Of a DNA stretch of 42,500 nucleotides, positions 21,079-30,393 are shown in pieces. The stretch's first letter is position 1. Every line of letters begins with the position of its first letter. Position numbers and translations under genes: made by a program. This DNA comes from Penium margaritaceum (Eukaryota > Streptophyta > Zygnematophyceae > Desmidiales > Peniaceae), in NCBI GenBank assembly GCA_023375785.1, contig SZWC01009569.1, positions 1 to 42,500 on the forward strand, written 5' to 3'. The notes beneath the pieces were generated by a model. That model ran no database searches. It was not told the DNA's origin and worked only from the letters and a program-made list of their open reading frames with translations.

Positions 21079-22596
21079 ATGGCTGAGGACGTCCTACACC
21101 CAGGTGAGCGGCCAAGTGGGTATCCCCTGTTTTAAGTACTCATGATTCTCATTCTGTACCCATTTTCACACACTATGGCTACACATTTGCTGTGGTCTGC
21201 ATCCCGTAGGCAGGGACACGGGCAGTCTCACGGCCGCACCCACGGGTCCCCACCGCCTTCCTTAGCACACCCTGTTCTGGATGAGCTTGGTGTCTCTTCC
21301 CCCCTTCTGGCTGTCGCCTGATTTTTCATGCAAGACTGGACACTGAAGTCGTCGTCATCTTGTCATCGCCCGAGAAGCCTGCCGTCCCTAAGCTGCAGCT
21401 AGGCCGTTGTGGGGACGAACCACTGTAGGGTAAAAGACCTTGCGTTAGCTCGTCCCGCTTGCACTTGTTCCCAATTTTTTTGTGGTGCTCGTTCAGTCCC
21501 TCAGTACTTGTCATATTTTTTGCGTGATTTTTTGCAGTGTCGTCGGACGATGAGCCGGACAAAAAAGAACCAAAATACACCGAGGTCGATGGCGCCTTCC
21601 CGGGTGGCATGGAGTTCGAGGACATGAGGGAGTGTCGTCGGGCCGTGGATGACTACTTCATCAATAATCGCATGAACGTGTGGTGGTTGCGGAGTGAGCC
21701 CACCAGGTTCACAGCTCTCTGTTCGCAGTTCAAAGAGAAGGACTGCCCGTGGATCTTGCGTGCCCACGTGTGCATGCAAAGTGGGATGGTGAAAGTTTCT
21801 GAGTGGAAGGATGGACACCAGTGTGTCCCTAGAGTTGGTAGCGGCCGTGGAGATCCGGCAAAGACCGTCAAGTGGGTGTCCCGCCATATCTCTGCCACGT
21901 TGCAGAAGAACCCATGCGCAAAAGTAACAAGCCTAGAGGCAGTCGTCAAGAAAGCAACCGGCAAGGATGTCGACCGCGAGAGCCCCTACCGCGCAAATGT
22001 GGTGGCACAGGAGAAGCTTCTAGGCTCTCAGACCATGTCATGGTCCCTTTTTCCCGCGTACACACAAGAGGTTAACTACGTCTACTTGTTTTGTTTTTTC
22101 CCTGCCTTTGTTTGTGGATGTATTTGACCCAATGTCGTGGATGGTTTTTTGCAGCTCACTGGTCACAACCGCAACGCGCACGCAGTCGCTGAGGCGATTG
22201 ATAGCAAAATCTTCTACCGTGCCTTTCTGGCCCCTAGCGCTACAGTCCTCAGTTTTCAGCACTCCCGTCGCACGGTGACGATGGATGGGACGTTCCTAAA
22301 GAACGGCCACAACCAGACGCTCTAAGTGGCGTAGTACTTCGACGCCAATGATCATGCAGTGCCCATGGCATGGGCACTGGTGTCCACTGAAAACGAGGAG
22401 CACTGGACCTGGTTCTGCTTCCACCTCACCATCGCCTTCCCTACCGCAGCATAGCAGGGTACAGCAGTAATCAGCGACCGAGAGAAGGGACTGATCAACA
22501 CGATGGACAGCAAGCTGCCAGGTGCCACACACACTTACTGTGCGTGGCACCTTTCGCAGAATGACCGTCAACAGTATGGCAAGCACGCGGGGCTAT
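21079..22596 (+). pseudogene. MuDR-type MULE transposase, broken by stops and by a retrotransposon insertion
   Basis: Probable three-exon model. A speculative first exon, 21079-21103, begins ATG GCT GAG. The main exon 21538-22070 follows an AG acceptor after a T-rich tract. A third exon starts at 22155 after another TTTTTTGCAG acceptor; its upstream donor would be GAG|GTTAAC at 22070/22071. The main exon encodes the MuDR N-terminal domain (FPGGMEFEDMRECRRAV, then CPWILRAHV, then WKDGHQC). Exon three encodes the MULE catalytic domain: TMDGTFLKNGHNQTL with the first Asp, then VISDREKG with the second, then AWHLSQN of the downstream Cys/His motif. In-frame stops fall at 22323 (TAA), 22332 (TAG) and 22452 (TAG). 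Reading is cut at 22597 by the chromovirus LTR, so the C-terminal third, including the final Glu and zinc knuckle, is missing here. Confidence 0.85.
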
Positions 22597-23522
22597 TGTG
22601 AACCGAGGAATACCTGGCGTGATGGTCACACACCGAGCCCTTGGGATATGCCTCCCAATCCTTGACCCCTTGGTGTGTGGGCCAACCTTTGAGATGTCGC
22701 ACGACCCTCTCCTAGCAGCAAGCCCGCTGCTAGTGACCGAGGTTCCCGCCGTGCGACTCTCCCGGCAGCGTTTGCACCAAGGTGCACTGCAAAAGACTTG
22801 TAGGACCGAATGGACGTGTATAAGGTAATGCTTGGAGAACGAGGACAGTTGGGCAAGGAATGAATCCTTAGACTTGGTAGACCAGTACAAGCAATGTACA
22901 GAGTCTTTGGGTAAGATTGGCATGCCTAAACAACCCCTAGGCTTCCTTATGTACCAGCCCCTATGAGCCAACCGAGAGCCCCTCAGCGCTCTGAAGCCCT
23001 CTGCTAAGGTGTAATCACATTAATAACATATGCATCATGTATTACGCATCGCGAGCTTTCCAACGCACCAAAGAACGACTCAATCCGTGGAGAAACAGCT
23101 AAGTTATGGCCGTTTGAGTTCTCCACGCGTGACTGCTGCTGGCAGCACCGCCAGCGGGGGTCACGGCCGCCCGAAGCGCCCTTCCTTGAGAATGCAGCTC
23201 CAGCCGCCATCCCGAAGCGCCCATGGACTCCAATGAACCTTGCCTCATTGGCTAAGCGTCCATCCAGGGGCGCTTTGGCTGTAGTGGACGAGAAAGTCGC
23301 TCCGCCATGCGCGGGGTCGAACCGGTACGTCTCCTGTTTTTTAGAGGTGCGCCTCCCACCTTTGCACGGCCGTATCTTTCTCGTCACTGTACCGAATGAC
23401 CCGGTTCTTGGATTGATTTCGCATGGTTTTTCACGCAGAATACAACAGGAGCATCAAAACATAAATTTGTGGTCAGAGTGATGACGTAATCACCGCCTCG
23501 ACCGGCGGCTCCCATAACATCA
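22597..23522 (-). repeat. 3' LTR of the chromovirus, ~926 bp
   Basis: On the minus strand the LTR begins TGATGTTATGGGAG directly after the polypurine tract and ends CCTCGGTTCACA where MULE coding sequence resumes. TG and CA ends are present. The left boundary is set by the break in the MULE reading frame at 22596, not by a second LTR. A perfect 8-bp hairpin CTAGCAGC/GCTGCTAG lies at 22712-22733. Confidence 0.75.
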
Positions 23523-23539
23523 CCCCCCCTCCCCTCGAG
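23523..23539 (-). other. polypurine tract of the chromovirus
   Basis: Minus strand CTCGAGGGGAGGGGGGG, directly abutting the TG start of the 3' LTR. Such a tract primes plus-strand DNA synthesis in LTR retrotransposons. Confidence 0.85.
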
Positions 23540-23621
23540 GGCGCACCATCCTGGTGCGCTCCTGGTACGCTCAGAGGACCATGTTGACAGCACCGCCCCT
23601 GTGGAAATCAGCTGTGAAAAT

Positions 23622-24930
23622 CTAGCAGTTGTGCTCAGGCCCATAGCCGAGCCATCGCACCAGGTATTGCCACCCGTTACCGCGCCGAAGGTGCCCGAGA
23701 ATCTTTTCCACCACATACTCCTCTTCACCCTCCACCAAGACCGGTGGAGGGGGAGCCTGTCCCCGCGCCGCGAACTGCACATCCGGCTCCATGTAGGCTT
23801 TGAGAATAGAAGCGTGGAATGCAGGATGGATCCCGTAGTGGTCCGGCAGCTGCAACTCGTAGCTCACTGCGGACCGCTTCTCCTTGACAGGAAAAGGGTC
23901 CACCCACCGAGGCTTGAGCTTGTCGCTGCCCACCCCCGCCAGCTGCAGGTTCCGTGAGCTCAGTAGCACCTTTTATCCCACCGAGAACTCCTCGGATGTC
24001 CGGTGCTTATCCTCATGCCGCTTCATCTGCTGCTACGCCTTGTGAAGCGCATCTCGTACGCCGTGCCACACCTCCGTGAAGTCACTTGTAAACTGCTGTA
24101 CAACAGGTAGGTCCGATCCTGTTGCCATGTCTGAGGGACATGCAGGCTGTACCCCATACACTACCTCAAAAGGAGACCGTCCCATAGAGGCATGCACTGC
24201 TGATTTGTAAGCAAACTCAGCCACCAGGAGGTTGCATTCCCATCCCTCGCCATCTGGCTCCAAGATCCCCCGTAGCAGCTGCTCCATGGTCTGATTGGTG
24301 CGCTCAATTTTGCCATCCGTTTGGGGATGGTAGACCGATGAAAGAGCCACACAGGTGCCCGGCTTCTTGAAGAGTTCCTCCCAAAACCGGGAGGTGAAGC
24401 GCGGGTCGCGGTCCGAGACCATGCACTTCAGCACCCCGTGAAGTTTGATGACGTGTTACAAGAGGAGTTCAGCCGTCTCTGCTGTCGTGACCTTCTCCGC
24501 ACATGGAATAAAGTGCACCATGTTGCTGATTCGGTCCACCACCACCAGCACCATGGTATTTTCCGTTGCATTCCGTGGAAGACCCCCCACAAAATCAAGT
24601 GAGACGTCCGTCCACGGACGTTTCGGCACTGGTAGCGGCTGTAGTTCTCCTAGCGCCCGCGACCTCCGTGACTTAATCCTTTGGCACGTGTCACAGTTGC
24701 TCACATACTCCTTGCAATCTGCTCCTATTGTCACCCACCAATATTGGCGTACAAGCGTCTTGAAGGTCTTGTCGTGGCCGAAATGACCACTGCAGTGCGA
24801 GTCGTGCGCCTCTTCCAACAGCGCTTGCCACAACGACGTACTCCGCAGCACCACAATCTGGTTCCCCTTCTCACGTTGCCAATATTGGCCGTCCCACTTT
24901 CACCACGTCACCGTCCTCCCGGTAAAATCC
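23622..24930 (-). pseudogene. chromovirus integrase with C-terminal chromodomain
   Basis: One frame runs through this region with in-frame stops at about 24456, 24033 and 23622. In order: the zinc-binding HHCC segment (GHFGHDKTFKTL ... CDTCQRIK, near 24700-24800), then the catalytic core with SLDFVGGLP (first Asp), MVSDRDPRF (second Asp) and HPQTDGKIERTNQ (Glu), so the DDE triad is still spelled out. The usual GPY-like region (LQLPDHYGIHPAFHAS) follows. Last comes a chromodomain (VVEKILGHLRR, then YLVRWLGYGPEHN) that is cut by a stop at the position where a conserved Trp normally follows. Chromodomains in these integrases are thought to steer insertion to marked chromatin. The protein cannot be made whole from this copy. 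Confidence 0.85.
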
Positions 24931-25562
24931 TGGTCCTCCGCATACCCATGCGCTAACAGGCTGCGGATGATTGGAGATCCCGTCAGTACCGTGATCAGAT
25001 GCACGTCCAAGTCCGGACGATGCGAAAACGGTTCTGCTAGATTGATCCTCCTTGGTTTTTACTGGATCTCGTAGTCGAAGCCACCCTCCAGTAGCTCCAT
25101 CCACCGTGCTTGACGATGACTCAAATTCGGCTGCGACTTGAGGTACTTGAGCGCGTAGTGGTCCGTGTGTACCACACACCACCGCGCCTCAAGGTAGCAC
25201 CTCCACTGCTTGAAGGCCTGGACCACCGTGAACATCTCCTTCTTGTGGATCGGGTAGTTGAGCTCAGTCCCTTTCAGCTTCTTAGAGTAGTACGCAGTGG
25301 GCTGCAACCCCTTCCCTTGGTCCTGCATAAGCACCCCGCCGATCGCATAGTCGCTTGCATCCGTCGCCAACACGTACTCCTTGCTCGTATCCGGATGCAC
25401 CAACACCGGGGCTTGACACATGGCAGCCTTCATTACACCAAAGGCTTGCCCCTCCTTTGCATCCCACTCCCATTGGTACCCTTTCTTGAGCAACTCTGTC
25501 AAGGGTGCTCCCATTGCCGCGTGCTCCCTGATAAACCTCCGGTAGTAGTTCGTAAGATCCAA
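24931..25562 (-). pseudogene. chromovirus RNase H domain
   Basis: The frame opens at 25562 with LTNYYRRFIREHA, the connection region typical of Ty3/gypsy. RNase H landmarks follow: VLATDASDYAIGGVL (first catalytic Asp), ELNYPIHKKEMFTVV and HTDHYALKYL. A TAA stop at 25059-25061 follows FDYEIQ. The frame then resumes with NLAEPFSHRPDLDVHL, a decayed version of the usual end. This frame differs from that of RT; the switch lies at an eight-A run (25561-25568 on the plus strand), so a homopolymer indel is likely. Confidence 0.82.
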
Positions 25563-26400
25563 AAAAAACCTGGATGTCTTGCACGCACGCCGGCTCTGGC
25601 CACTCCTTCACTGCTTCCACAGTTTTTGGGTCCGTGCGGATTCCCCTCCCGCTGATAATGTGCCCAAGGAACTCCACCTCCCGCTTGACAGATTCACATT
25701 TGCTGAGCTTGGTGAACAGCCGCTCTTTTCTCAGCACTTCAATCACCGTTCGCAGGTGCTTTTGGTGCTACTCCATTGTCCGCGAGTAGACAAGGATGTT
25801 GAGGAAGACGACCACGAACTGGTCCAAGTAGGGATGGAACACCCGGTTCATCAGCGCCATGAACGTAGCAAGAGTATTCGTTAGTCCAAAAGGCATCACG
25901 AGATACTCAAAATGTCCATAGCGTGTCCGAAACGCGGTCTTTTCCACATCCTCCTCCCCAATGTGGATTTGGTGGTACCCCGACCTCAGGTCCAGTTTGC
26001 TGAAGACGCGCGCGCCTCGAAGCTGGTCGAATAACTCCTCGGCTCGTGGCAGCGGGTAGCGATTCTTCACCGTGATGTTGATGAGCGCCTGGTAGTCCAC
26101 GCACATCTGCAGCTCTCCTGATTTCTTCTTGACGAACATCACCGGCACCGCGTACGGAGATACCGACGGCCGAATGAAACCTTGGTCCACCAACCCCCCC
26201 AACTGCTTCTTGAGCTCCGCAAGCTCTGCGTCGCTTATGCGGTTGTAGTACCGCACCGTTGGTGACGAACCTGGCACCACCTTGATCTTGTGGTTGATGT
26301 CGGGCCACGGTGGCAGCCCCTTTGGCAACTCCTCCGGAAAAGTGTCCCCGAACTCCTTGAGTACCTCTCCAACACCGGGAGGCAACTCTGGAGCTCCCAC
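25563..26400 (-). pseudogene. chromovirus reverse transcriptase with damaged active site
   Basis: From 26400 the ORF shows the Ty3/gypsy RT order: [14 protein letters not shown], then [30 protein letters not shown] (first catalytic Asp kept), [10 protein letters not shown], and [12 protein letters not shown]. The last is where the paired catalytic aspartates should sit. Here a single Asn occupies the place of two residues, so a codon has been lost and both aspartates are gone. A TAG stop follows at 25768-25770; the same frame continues with ERLFTKLSKCES and EVEFLGHIISGRGI until the homopolymer frameshift near 25561. The domain cannot be catalytic as written. Confidence 0.88.
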
Positions 26401-26513
26401 ACCTTCTACCGGCTGCTCCTCCGCTGCTTCAACCGCTGTAATCTACTGCCATGCTGCTTGTTGTGGACGCACCCATGCCAAGTAAAATTGGCCACCATTG
26501 CGCACGCTCCGCT

Positions 26514-27087
26514 TCAGCTGCTGCAAGTTGATGACACGCAGCTGCTTCCCCACTTCCACCACTTCCGACTCCTTCCCCTCACCCGCCACAACGGCAAAGT
26601 GAGATTTTTCCCGCCCGCCTTCATGACTTCCCGATTGCACCTCCAATCCACCTCCGGATTCCAGGCGTGCAACCAATCCCGGCCGATCAAGCAATCATAA
26701 TCATCCATAAGGCAAGTGTAGAACTCCATGTCGCACACCAACTCACCCATACGGACCTTGTGCTTGACGAGAGGCCTCCCGCACTCCACCATTCCGGACA
26801 CCTGTCGCGCCTTGGCTGACGTGCGAGCTCCAACCTCGTCGCCAACTTGTCGTTGAAGAAGCTATGGCTCACGCCGCCATATAGCAGACCGTCTAACTTC
26901 CTCCGACCCTTGAAACTCCCCTCCGGAATCTCAAGAACCAGCTCTAGGATGATCCCTAGAAACTGTCGGGTCTCACCTTCATTCCGCAACAACACTTGGA
27001 GCAGCTCCTTAATTGGCAAAAGCCATTCAGGGCTGGTGATGTCCCTTGCAGACGAAAGACTTGCAGCAGTAGGTCGTCCCCTCCTCA
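26514..27087 (-). pseudogene. chromovirus aspartic protease, split over two frames
   Basis: The N-terminal half (frame ending 26687) reads KLDGLLYGGVSHSFFNDKLA. Retropepsins of this family have Asp-Ser/Thr-Gly-Ala-Ser at this point; here it is Tyr-Gly-Gly-Val-Ser, so the catalytic Asp is missing. The C-terminal half is in another frame from about 26801 (MGELVCDMEFYTCLMDDYDC, then LIGRDWLHAWNP), the usual ILG-DWL region. It is inactive both by frameshift and by loss of the active-site Asp. Confidence 0.75.
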
Positions 27088-28057
27088 CTACTGCTGCCCG
27101 TTTCCCTGCTGTGCCTTTCGCTTGGGGTGATCCCGCTTGCGATGACCCTCCTCACCACAAGCCCAACACTTGCCTCTTGGTCCTTGCTGCCCGCTCGCGC
27201 CCCGCTGCCCGGCTTGGATTGCATCCACCTCCATGGGCACAACCTGACCCGACTGCTCCACCCATGGTTGTGTTGCATAGCTGGTCCAGCGCGCATTGTA
27301 GCCTACCGCGTCGATGTGCTCCGCCGCTGAGACCAAGTCCGCAAAGGTCCGCAACCCAAGCACCGCGAGTTCACATTGGACGTGCGGCTTCAGGCCGTCA
27401 CGGTCAGTTGTACGCCTCCGTGTCCAAGAGGTCGTCGATCAGCGCCGCCAAAGCCATGAAGCGTGTAGTGTAGTCCTGGACCGATCCGCCTTGCTTGACG
27501 TATTTGATCTTGTCACGTGCGACCCGGCTGTCGTTGAGGAGGTCGAAACGCGCCTGGAGCATCGTCTCCAACTGGTCCCACGTCTCTGGCTTCTCCGTCA
27601 ACGCCCGCGCACCGAGCTGCACTTCCCGTCCCAGCGACATACTCAACAGTGGCTGAAGCCGTGCCCCGGTCCCCAGCCCGTCCGGCAACCCAACGGCGTT
27701 CCGCCGGCACAATGCCGACCACCATTGCAGCGCCATTCCCTGGAGTAGAGTATGTGCATAATCCAGTCTTGTGGCGTCTTCTCCCACGGGAACGCCCAAC
27801 GCCGTGAAGTACTGGTTCACCGTGAAGAGCCACTGCCACGCATTGCCCTTGCCGGTGTAGAACTCTGGCTCCTACTACTTGGGACGCCAAAAGCTAGGTG
27901 CGGATGCCAATGCAACACCCCCCAACGCACTGATCCCTTGGCCGACGTACCTCGCCTATCCCTCCGCGCACAGCTGCTGGTTCTCTTAGCGCAACTCGTC
28001 AAGAGCACGCCGAATCTCATCCATGAGATAGGCCTGGTCGTATGCCACGGCTGCCAT
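27088..28057 (-). pseudogene. chromovirus gag (capsid and zinc knuckle)
   Basis: The start codon is read at 28057 on the minus strand; 23 codons (MAAVAYDQAYLMDEIRRALD...) precede a TAA at 27986-27988. Further stops follow. The same frame then holds the retrotransposon capsid domain (NAWQWLFTVNQYFTALGVPV ... LLQGMALQWW ... DKIKYVKQGGSVQDYTTRF), ending with a stop at 27404. The nucleocapsid knuckle lies in another frame (27088-27363): CWACGEEGHRKRDH. The usual fourth ligand of the CCHC knuckle is Cys; here it is His. Upstream of the start there is no leader, PBS or LTR, because the element is truncated near 28075. Confidence 0.82.
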
Positions 28058-28075
28058 GCTTCCGGTTGTGACGAA

Positions 28076-28503
28076 AAAAATTTGGCCAAAACACGGGGCA
28101 TGCCACATTGCGGCTGGGATGATGTTCCGGAGGACTACTACGACGAGGAAGACAACGAGGGGTTTTGAATGGTACGTAAACGTCTTCCATTATTCCATGT
28201 TTTCCATGCCTGAATTCATTAATGCATTGCCTAACACTTGTCGTTGTCCTGTATCCATGCTGTGCAGAACAGGGGAGTGCCACTTCACGGGGCCCGGCAT
28301 CATTTCCAACACCTGTTCAAGATCAAGATCAATGTTACCAAGTAGAAAGAGCCAGATAGCATGTGGCCAATATCAGTTGGACCCTTGGCTATGGGAGACA
28401 TTTTCAGGCAGTTTGCGTGCTTGTCAGAGTGTGTAGTCATGTTTCGAACATGTAACTGAAATGTAATTTAACCTAAAAATGTAATTGCATACCCATCCTG
28501 CTG
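28076..28503 (+). other. MULE sequence right of the nested chromovirus
   Basis: A short acidic reading frame (WDDVPEDYYDEEDNEGF, then stop) ends at about 28168, followed by a plausible splice donor GTACGTAAAC and an acceptor GTGCAG near 28266. This could be the relic C-terminus of the MULE transposase or of another element gene. I do not recognise a domain, and no zinc-finger or SWIM motif is visible. Confidence 0.35.
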
Positions 28504-28513
28504 TATAAAATAG
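28504..28513 (+). promoter_or_regulatory. TATA-box-like sequence TATAAAATAG
   Basis: It lies 66 bp upstream of the ATG at 28579, a spacing compatible with a plant core promoter. It is judged only on sequence and position. Confidence 0.4.
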
Positions 28514-28578
28514 ACTTGAAGGACATTGTGCTCATTCTTTGTCACCAATTTCAATATTAAACCAACTAGGCGTTCGCC

Positions 28579-28764
28579 ATGGACTGCACAACAGAGTCTG
28601 AGCTCTCGTTTGTGACTCGTTTGGTACTTGGCGTGAGTGGAACATGCTTGATTTCAAGGATATGGGCCGGCAACAAGCCAACACACATCATTAAGATGTA
28701 CATGTGCCCGTGCCACAAAGGCCAGGTGATGGAAGACAACGGAGAAGAAGTAAGAGTCAACTAG
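28579..28764 (+). CDS. hypothetical small protein inside the MULE
   Basis: A 61-codon ORF starts with MDCTTESELSFVTRLVLG and contains MYMCPCHKGQVMEDNGEE near its end. No known domain recognised. It has a TATA-like box upstream and the same orientation as the transposase. A GAAGAA|GTAAGAG donor-like junction at about 28748 could splice it to a later exon. It may be an accessory gene of the MULE (some Mutator elements carry a second gene) or chance. Confidence in it as a real gene is low. Confidence 0.3.
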   Translation: MDCTTESELSFVTRLVLGVSGTCLISRIWAGNKPTHIIKMYMCPCHKGQVMEDNGEEVRVN

Positions 28765-28969
28765 GGAGGTCATTGATCCCATCGGTGACGTGTTCTATGA
28801 TGCATTAGAGGAAGTTATGGACGAACCATGCTTTGCACGTGCCTATGGCATTCCTGTGCCAGGATATCATGTAGGCCAACTCTGCCCTGCCTGTGAGGTC
28901 ATGGCATGGATCTTTTCACTGCCACCCACCTTTCAGAGCTGGTTACTTAGTGGGATACCTGGGCAGTAA
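28754..28969 (+). CDS. hypothetical ORF downstream, possible second exon
   Basis: This open frame has no start codon at its beginning: it reads REVIDPIGDVFYDALEEVMD, then AYGIPVPGYHVGQLCPACE, and stops at 28967-28969. It overlaps the end of the previous ORF in another frame, so either an intron or a frameshift could join them. Together they hold two CPxC motifs (CPCHKG and CPACE) that could bind zinc, which is inference only. Confidence 0.3.
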   Translation, partial: ESTREVIDPIGDVFYDALEEVMDEPCFARAYGIPVPGYHVGQLCPACEVMAWIFSLPPTFQSWLLSGIPGQ

Positions 28970-29954
28970 ATGCAGGTGTAAGCAAAATATTCAACCCAAA
29001 CTATGTCCATGCCTACAATTGCTTCTCCAGGTTTCTGGAGCCATGTTCACTGTATTGTTCTTTTGTTCTTTGTGTTGGCCATGCCTGTGTTGAAAGTAGT
29101 GGACACCACATGAATAATAATCAAACAACTGAAAATTTTGTACCCAAACGTGTTACATCGCATGTTTTACTTCGTGTGTAAAGTGAATGAATGCTCACAT
29201 GGCCGAATGTGCATACTACAATGACAAATGGGCATCACATGATTAAAAAACGAGAATTTTTAAGTAGAACACCATGGGGTCACATATGCGATAATGTGAT
29301 AGGATGCATCTGCACCCACAGCTGCCAATCACTTTTGGCATACAATGGGCGACTAGTTGGAGCCCGCAAACCCAAAATCCAACACATGGCGTGAGGACTG
29401 GGCGGTGCATGGTCATACATGGCGTCCCATTGAACCTTCACTTGGCGCCAGGCAGCCTCGGCCTCATCGCATGTTGGTTTGGGCGGACTGGGCATGTCCA
29501 CACCCCATGGACCGCGTCGAGTGTGTTCGATGTCTCCCCTGCCGACATTCGGAGGTAGGGGACGGTCTACGGACATCGAGTCCACGTCACTCGTGGATAG
29601 GTCTCACCCTATCGCACAAGTAGCGCGAACAATTGCGAACTCACAGGTGAAAGCTGCGAAAAGGGTCGGTTTTTACGTTCAACTGGCGTCCATTCACGCG
29701 GTCAGCAAGGGGACGCCGCACTGCGTGATGTGCGTGGCGGTGGCCGATGAACCGCACGTTGGAGCGGATGCCAGTCGTCGACGGTCTGACCAATGGCGAT
29801 GCTCAGCGGTGTTGTCGCCATTGATTGTACTCAATGTAGCCGAACGGACAGCTAAGTTTTTTTTTGGCGAGTACGACAAACAGTCGCATACACATCCGGC
29901 CGACTAACCACTAGGTTGCGTTCGCTTAATGTTCACCATTCGGTTGTATACGTT
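28970..29954. other. MULE interior, no assigned gene
   Basis: GC rises after about 29300. The plus-strand ORF 29479-29907 (142 codons) and the minus-strand ORF 29280-29585 (101 codons) overlap and have no recognisable domain. A 9-bp hairpin CAATGGCGA/TCGCCATTG lies at 29791-29823. Confidence 0.4.
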
Positions 29955-30155
29955 GTGGGTATGTGGTGATTAATTTTAGGTGGTGTGGTATGCCAAGTCA
30001 AATATGTCAAACTCGGATATGTCGTCTTTAATATGGCAGATACTGGATACGCGGATCCAAAAATGAAAGTGGTCTTGGTATCTGGTTCTATTTTGAGCAC
30101 ATGCGGGCACGACAACTTAAAGTTTGGACATGGTGGGTATCGAGTTGCTCGGTCC
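29955..30155 (-). repeat. right terminal inverted repeat of the MULE, 30-bp phased
   Basis: Seven GG(G/A)(T/C)A cores at 29957, 29987, 30015, 30045, 30077, 30105 and 30135 give spacings of 30, 28, 30, 32, 28 and 30 bp. The outer 53 bp (from 30105) match 1348-1399 read on the minus strand at about 45 of 53 positions by my ungapped alignment. This links the big MULE and the foldback element as one family. Confidence 0.88.
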
Positions 30156-30361
30156 TTGTGCGAAATGCCTTCTCTGGATTTTTTTTTGGAGAAGAAGACT
30201 TATTTCAACACATTCACACCACTTTCGAACCCTACCCTGAATTACACTCAGGGTTTTAGGGTTTTCTTTTTGCGCGAGCTCCGGGCCCGGGCAGGTTCCC
30301 TTTCAACGCATTGGGTGTTTTGGACCCCCCACTCAATTCATCAGAAAACCTTTACGAGAAA

Positions 30362-30393
30362 AGTCACAAACCCTCTGTTGAGGGGTTTGTGAT
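30362..30393. repeat. hairpin related to that at 1614-1665
   Basis: (A/G)TCACAAACCCTC at 30362-30375 pairs with 30380-30393 with one bulged base and a TGTT loop. The stem core ACAAACCC(C)TC and the 4-nt T-rich loop match the hairpin at 1614-1665. Confidence 0.8.

Larger units (their letters stand above)
22597..28075 (-). mobile_element. truncated Ty3/gypsy chromovirus nested in the MULE
   Basis: The element reads on the minus strand in the order gag, protease, RT, RNase H, integrase, chromodomain, polypurine tract, 3' LTR, which is the Ty3/gypsy order. The chromodomain after integrase places it among chromoviruses. The right (5') end is lost: the gag start at 28057 is followed within about 20 bp by unrelated sequence, with no 5' LTR and no primer-binding site. 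The coding part is spread over three frames with many stops, so it is dead. The left flank, GCTAT at 22592-22596, would be the 5-bp target site; its second copy is not present on the right, as expected if a deletion removed the 5' LTR and some MULE sequence. Confidence 0.9.
20339..30155 (+). mobile_element. Mutator-like element with MuDR transposase, carrying a nested chromovirus
   Basis: A 9-bp direct repeat, TTGTGCGAA, flanks the element exactly at 20330-20338 and 30156-30164. The ends are inverted repeats: left GGACAGAATAGCTCGGATAC, right (minus strand) GGACCGAGCAACTCGATACC. Each arm runs about 200 bp as ~30-bp-phased cores: left GG(C)A(T)ACC-type cores at 20353, 20383, 20412, 20442, 20472 and 20500; right GG(G)TA-type cores at 29957, 29987, 30015, 30045, 30077, 30105 and 30135. 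Inside on the plus strand is a MuDR/MULE transposase pseudogene. A 5.5-kb chromovirus on the minus strand is inserted in it, so the element before that insertion was about 4.3 kb. The 9-bp TSD, TIRs and transposase together make the Mutator assignment firm. The transposase is broken, so the copy should be non-autonomous now. Confidence 0.9.

Noticed and set aside
20714..21145. 143-codon ORF as the first exon of the transposase
   Set aside because: No MuDR-like sequence in it, and a short ATG exon at 21079 joins the main exon in frame at plausible splice sites. Neither can be proven.
24445..27748. Plus-strand ORFs of up to 208 codons across the chromovirus
   Set aside because: They are antisense shadows of gag-pol, which carries clear domains on the minus strand.
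30234..30265. Telomere-like TTTAGGG near GGGTTTTAGGGTTTT
   Set aside because: Only a single unit, within an imperfect inverted repeat; no tandem telomere repeat.
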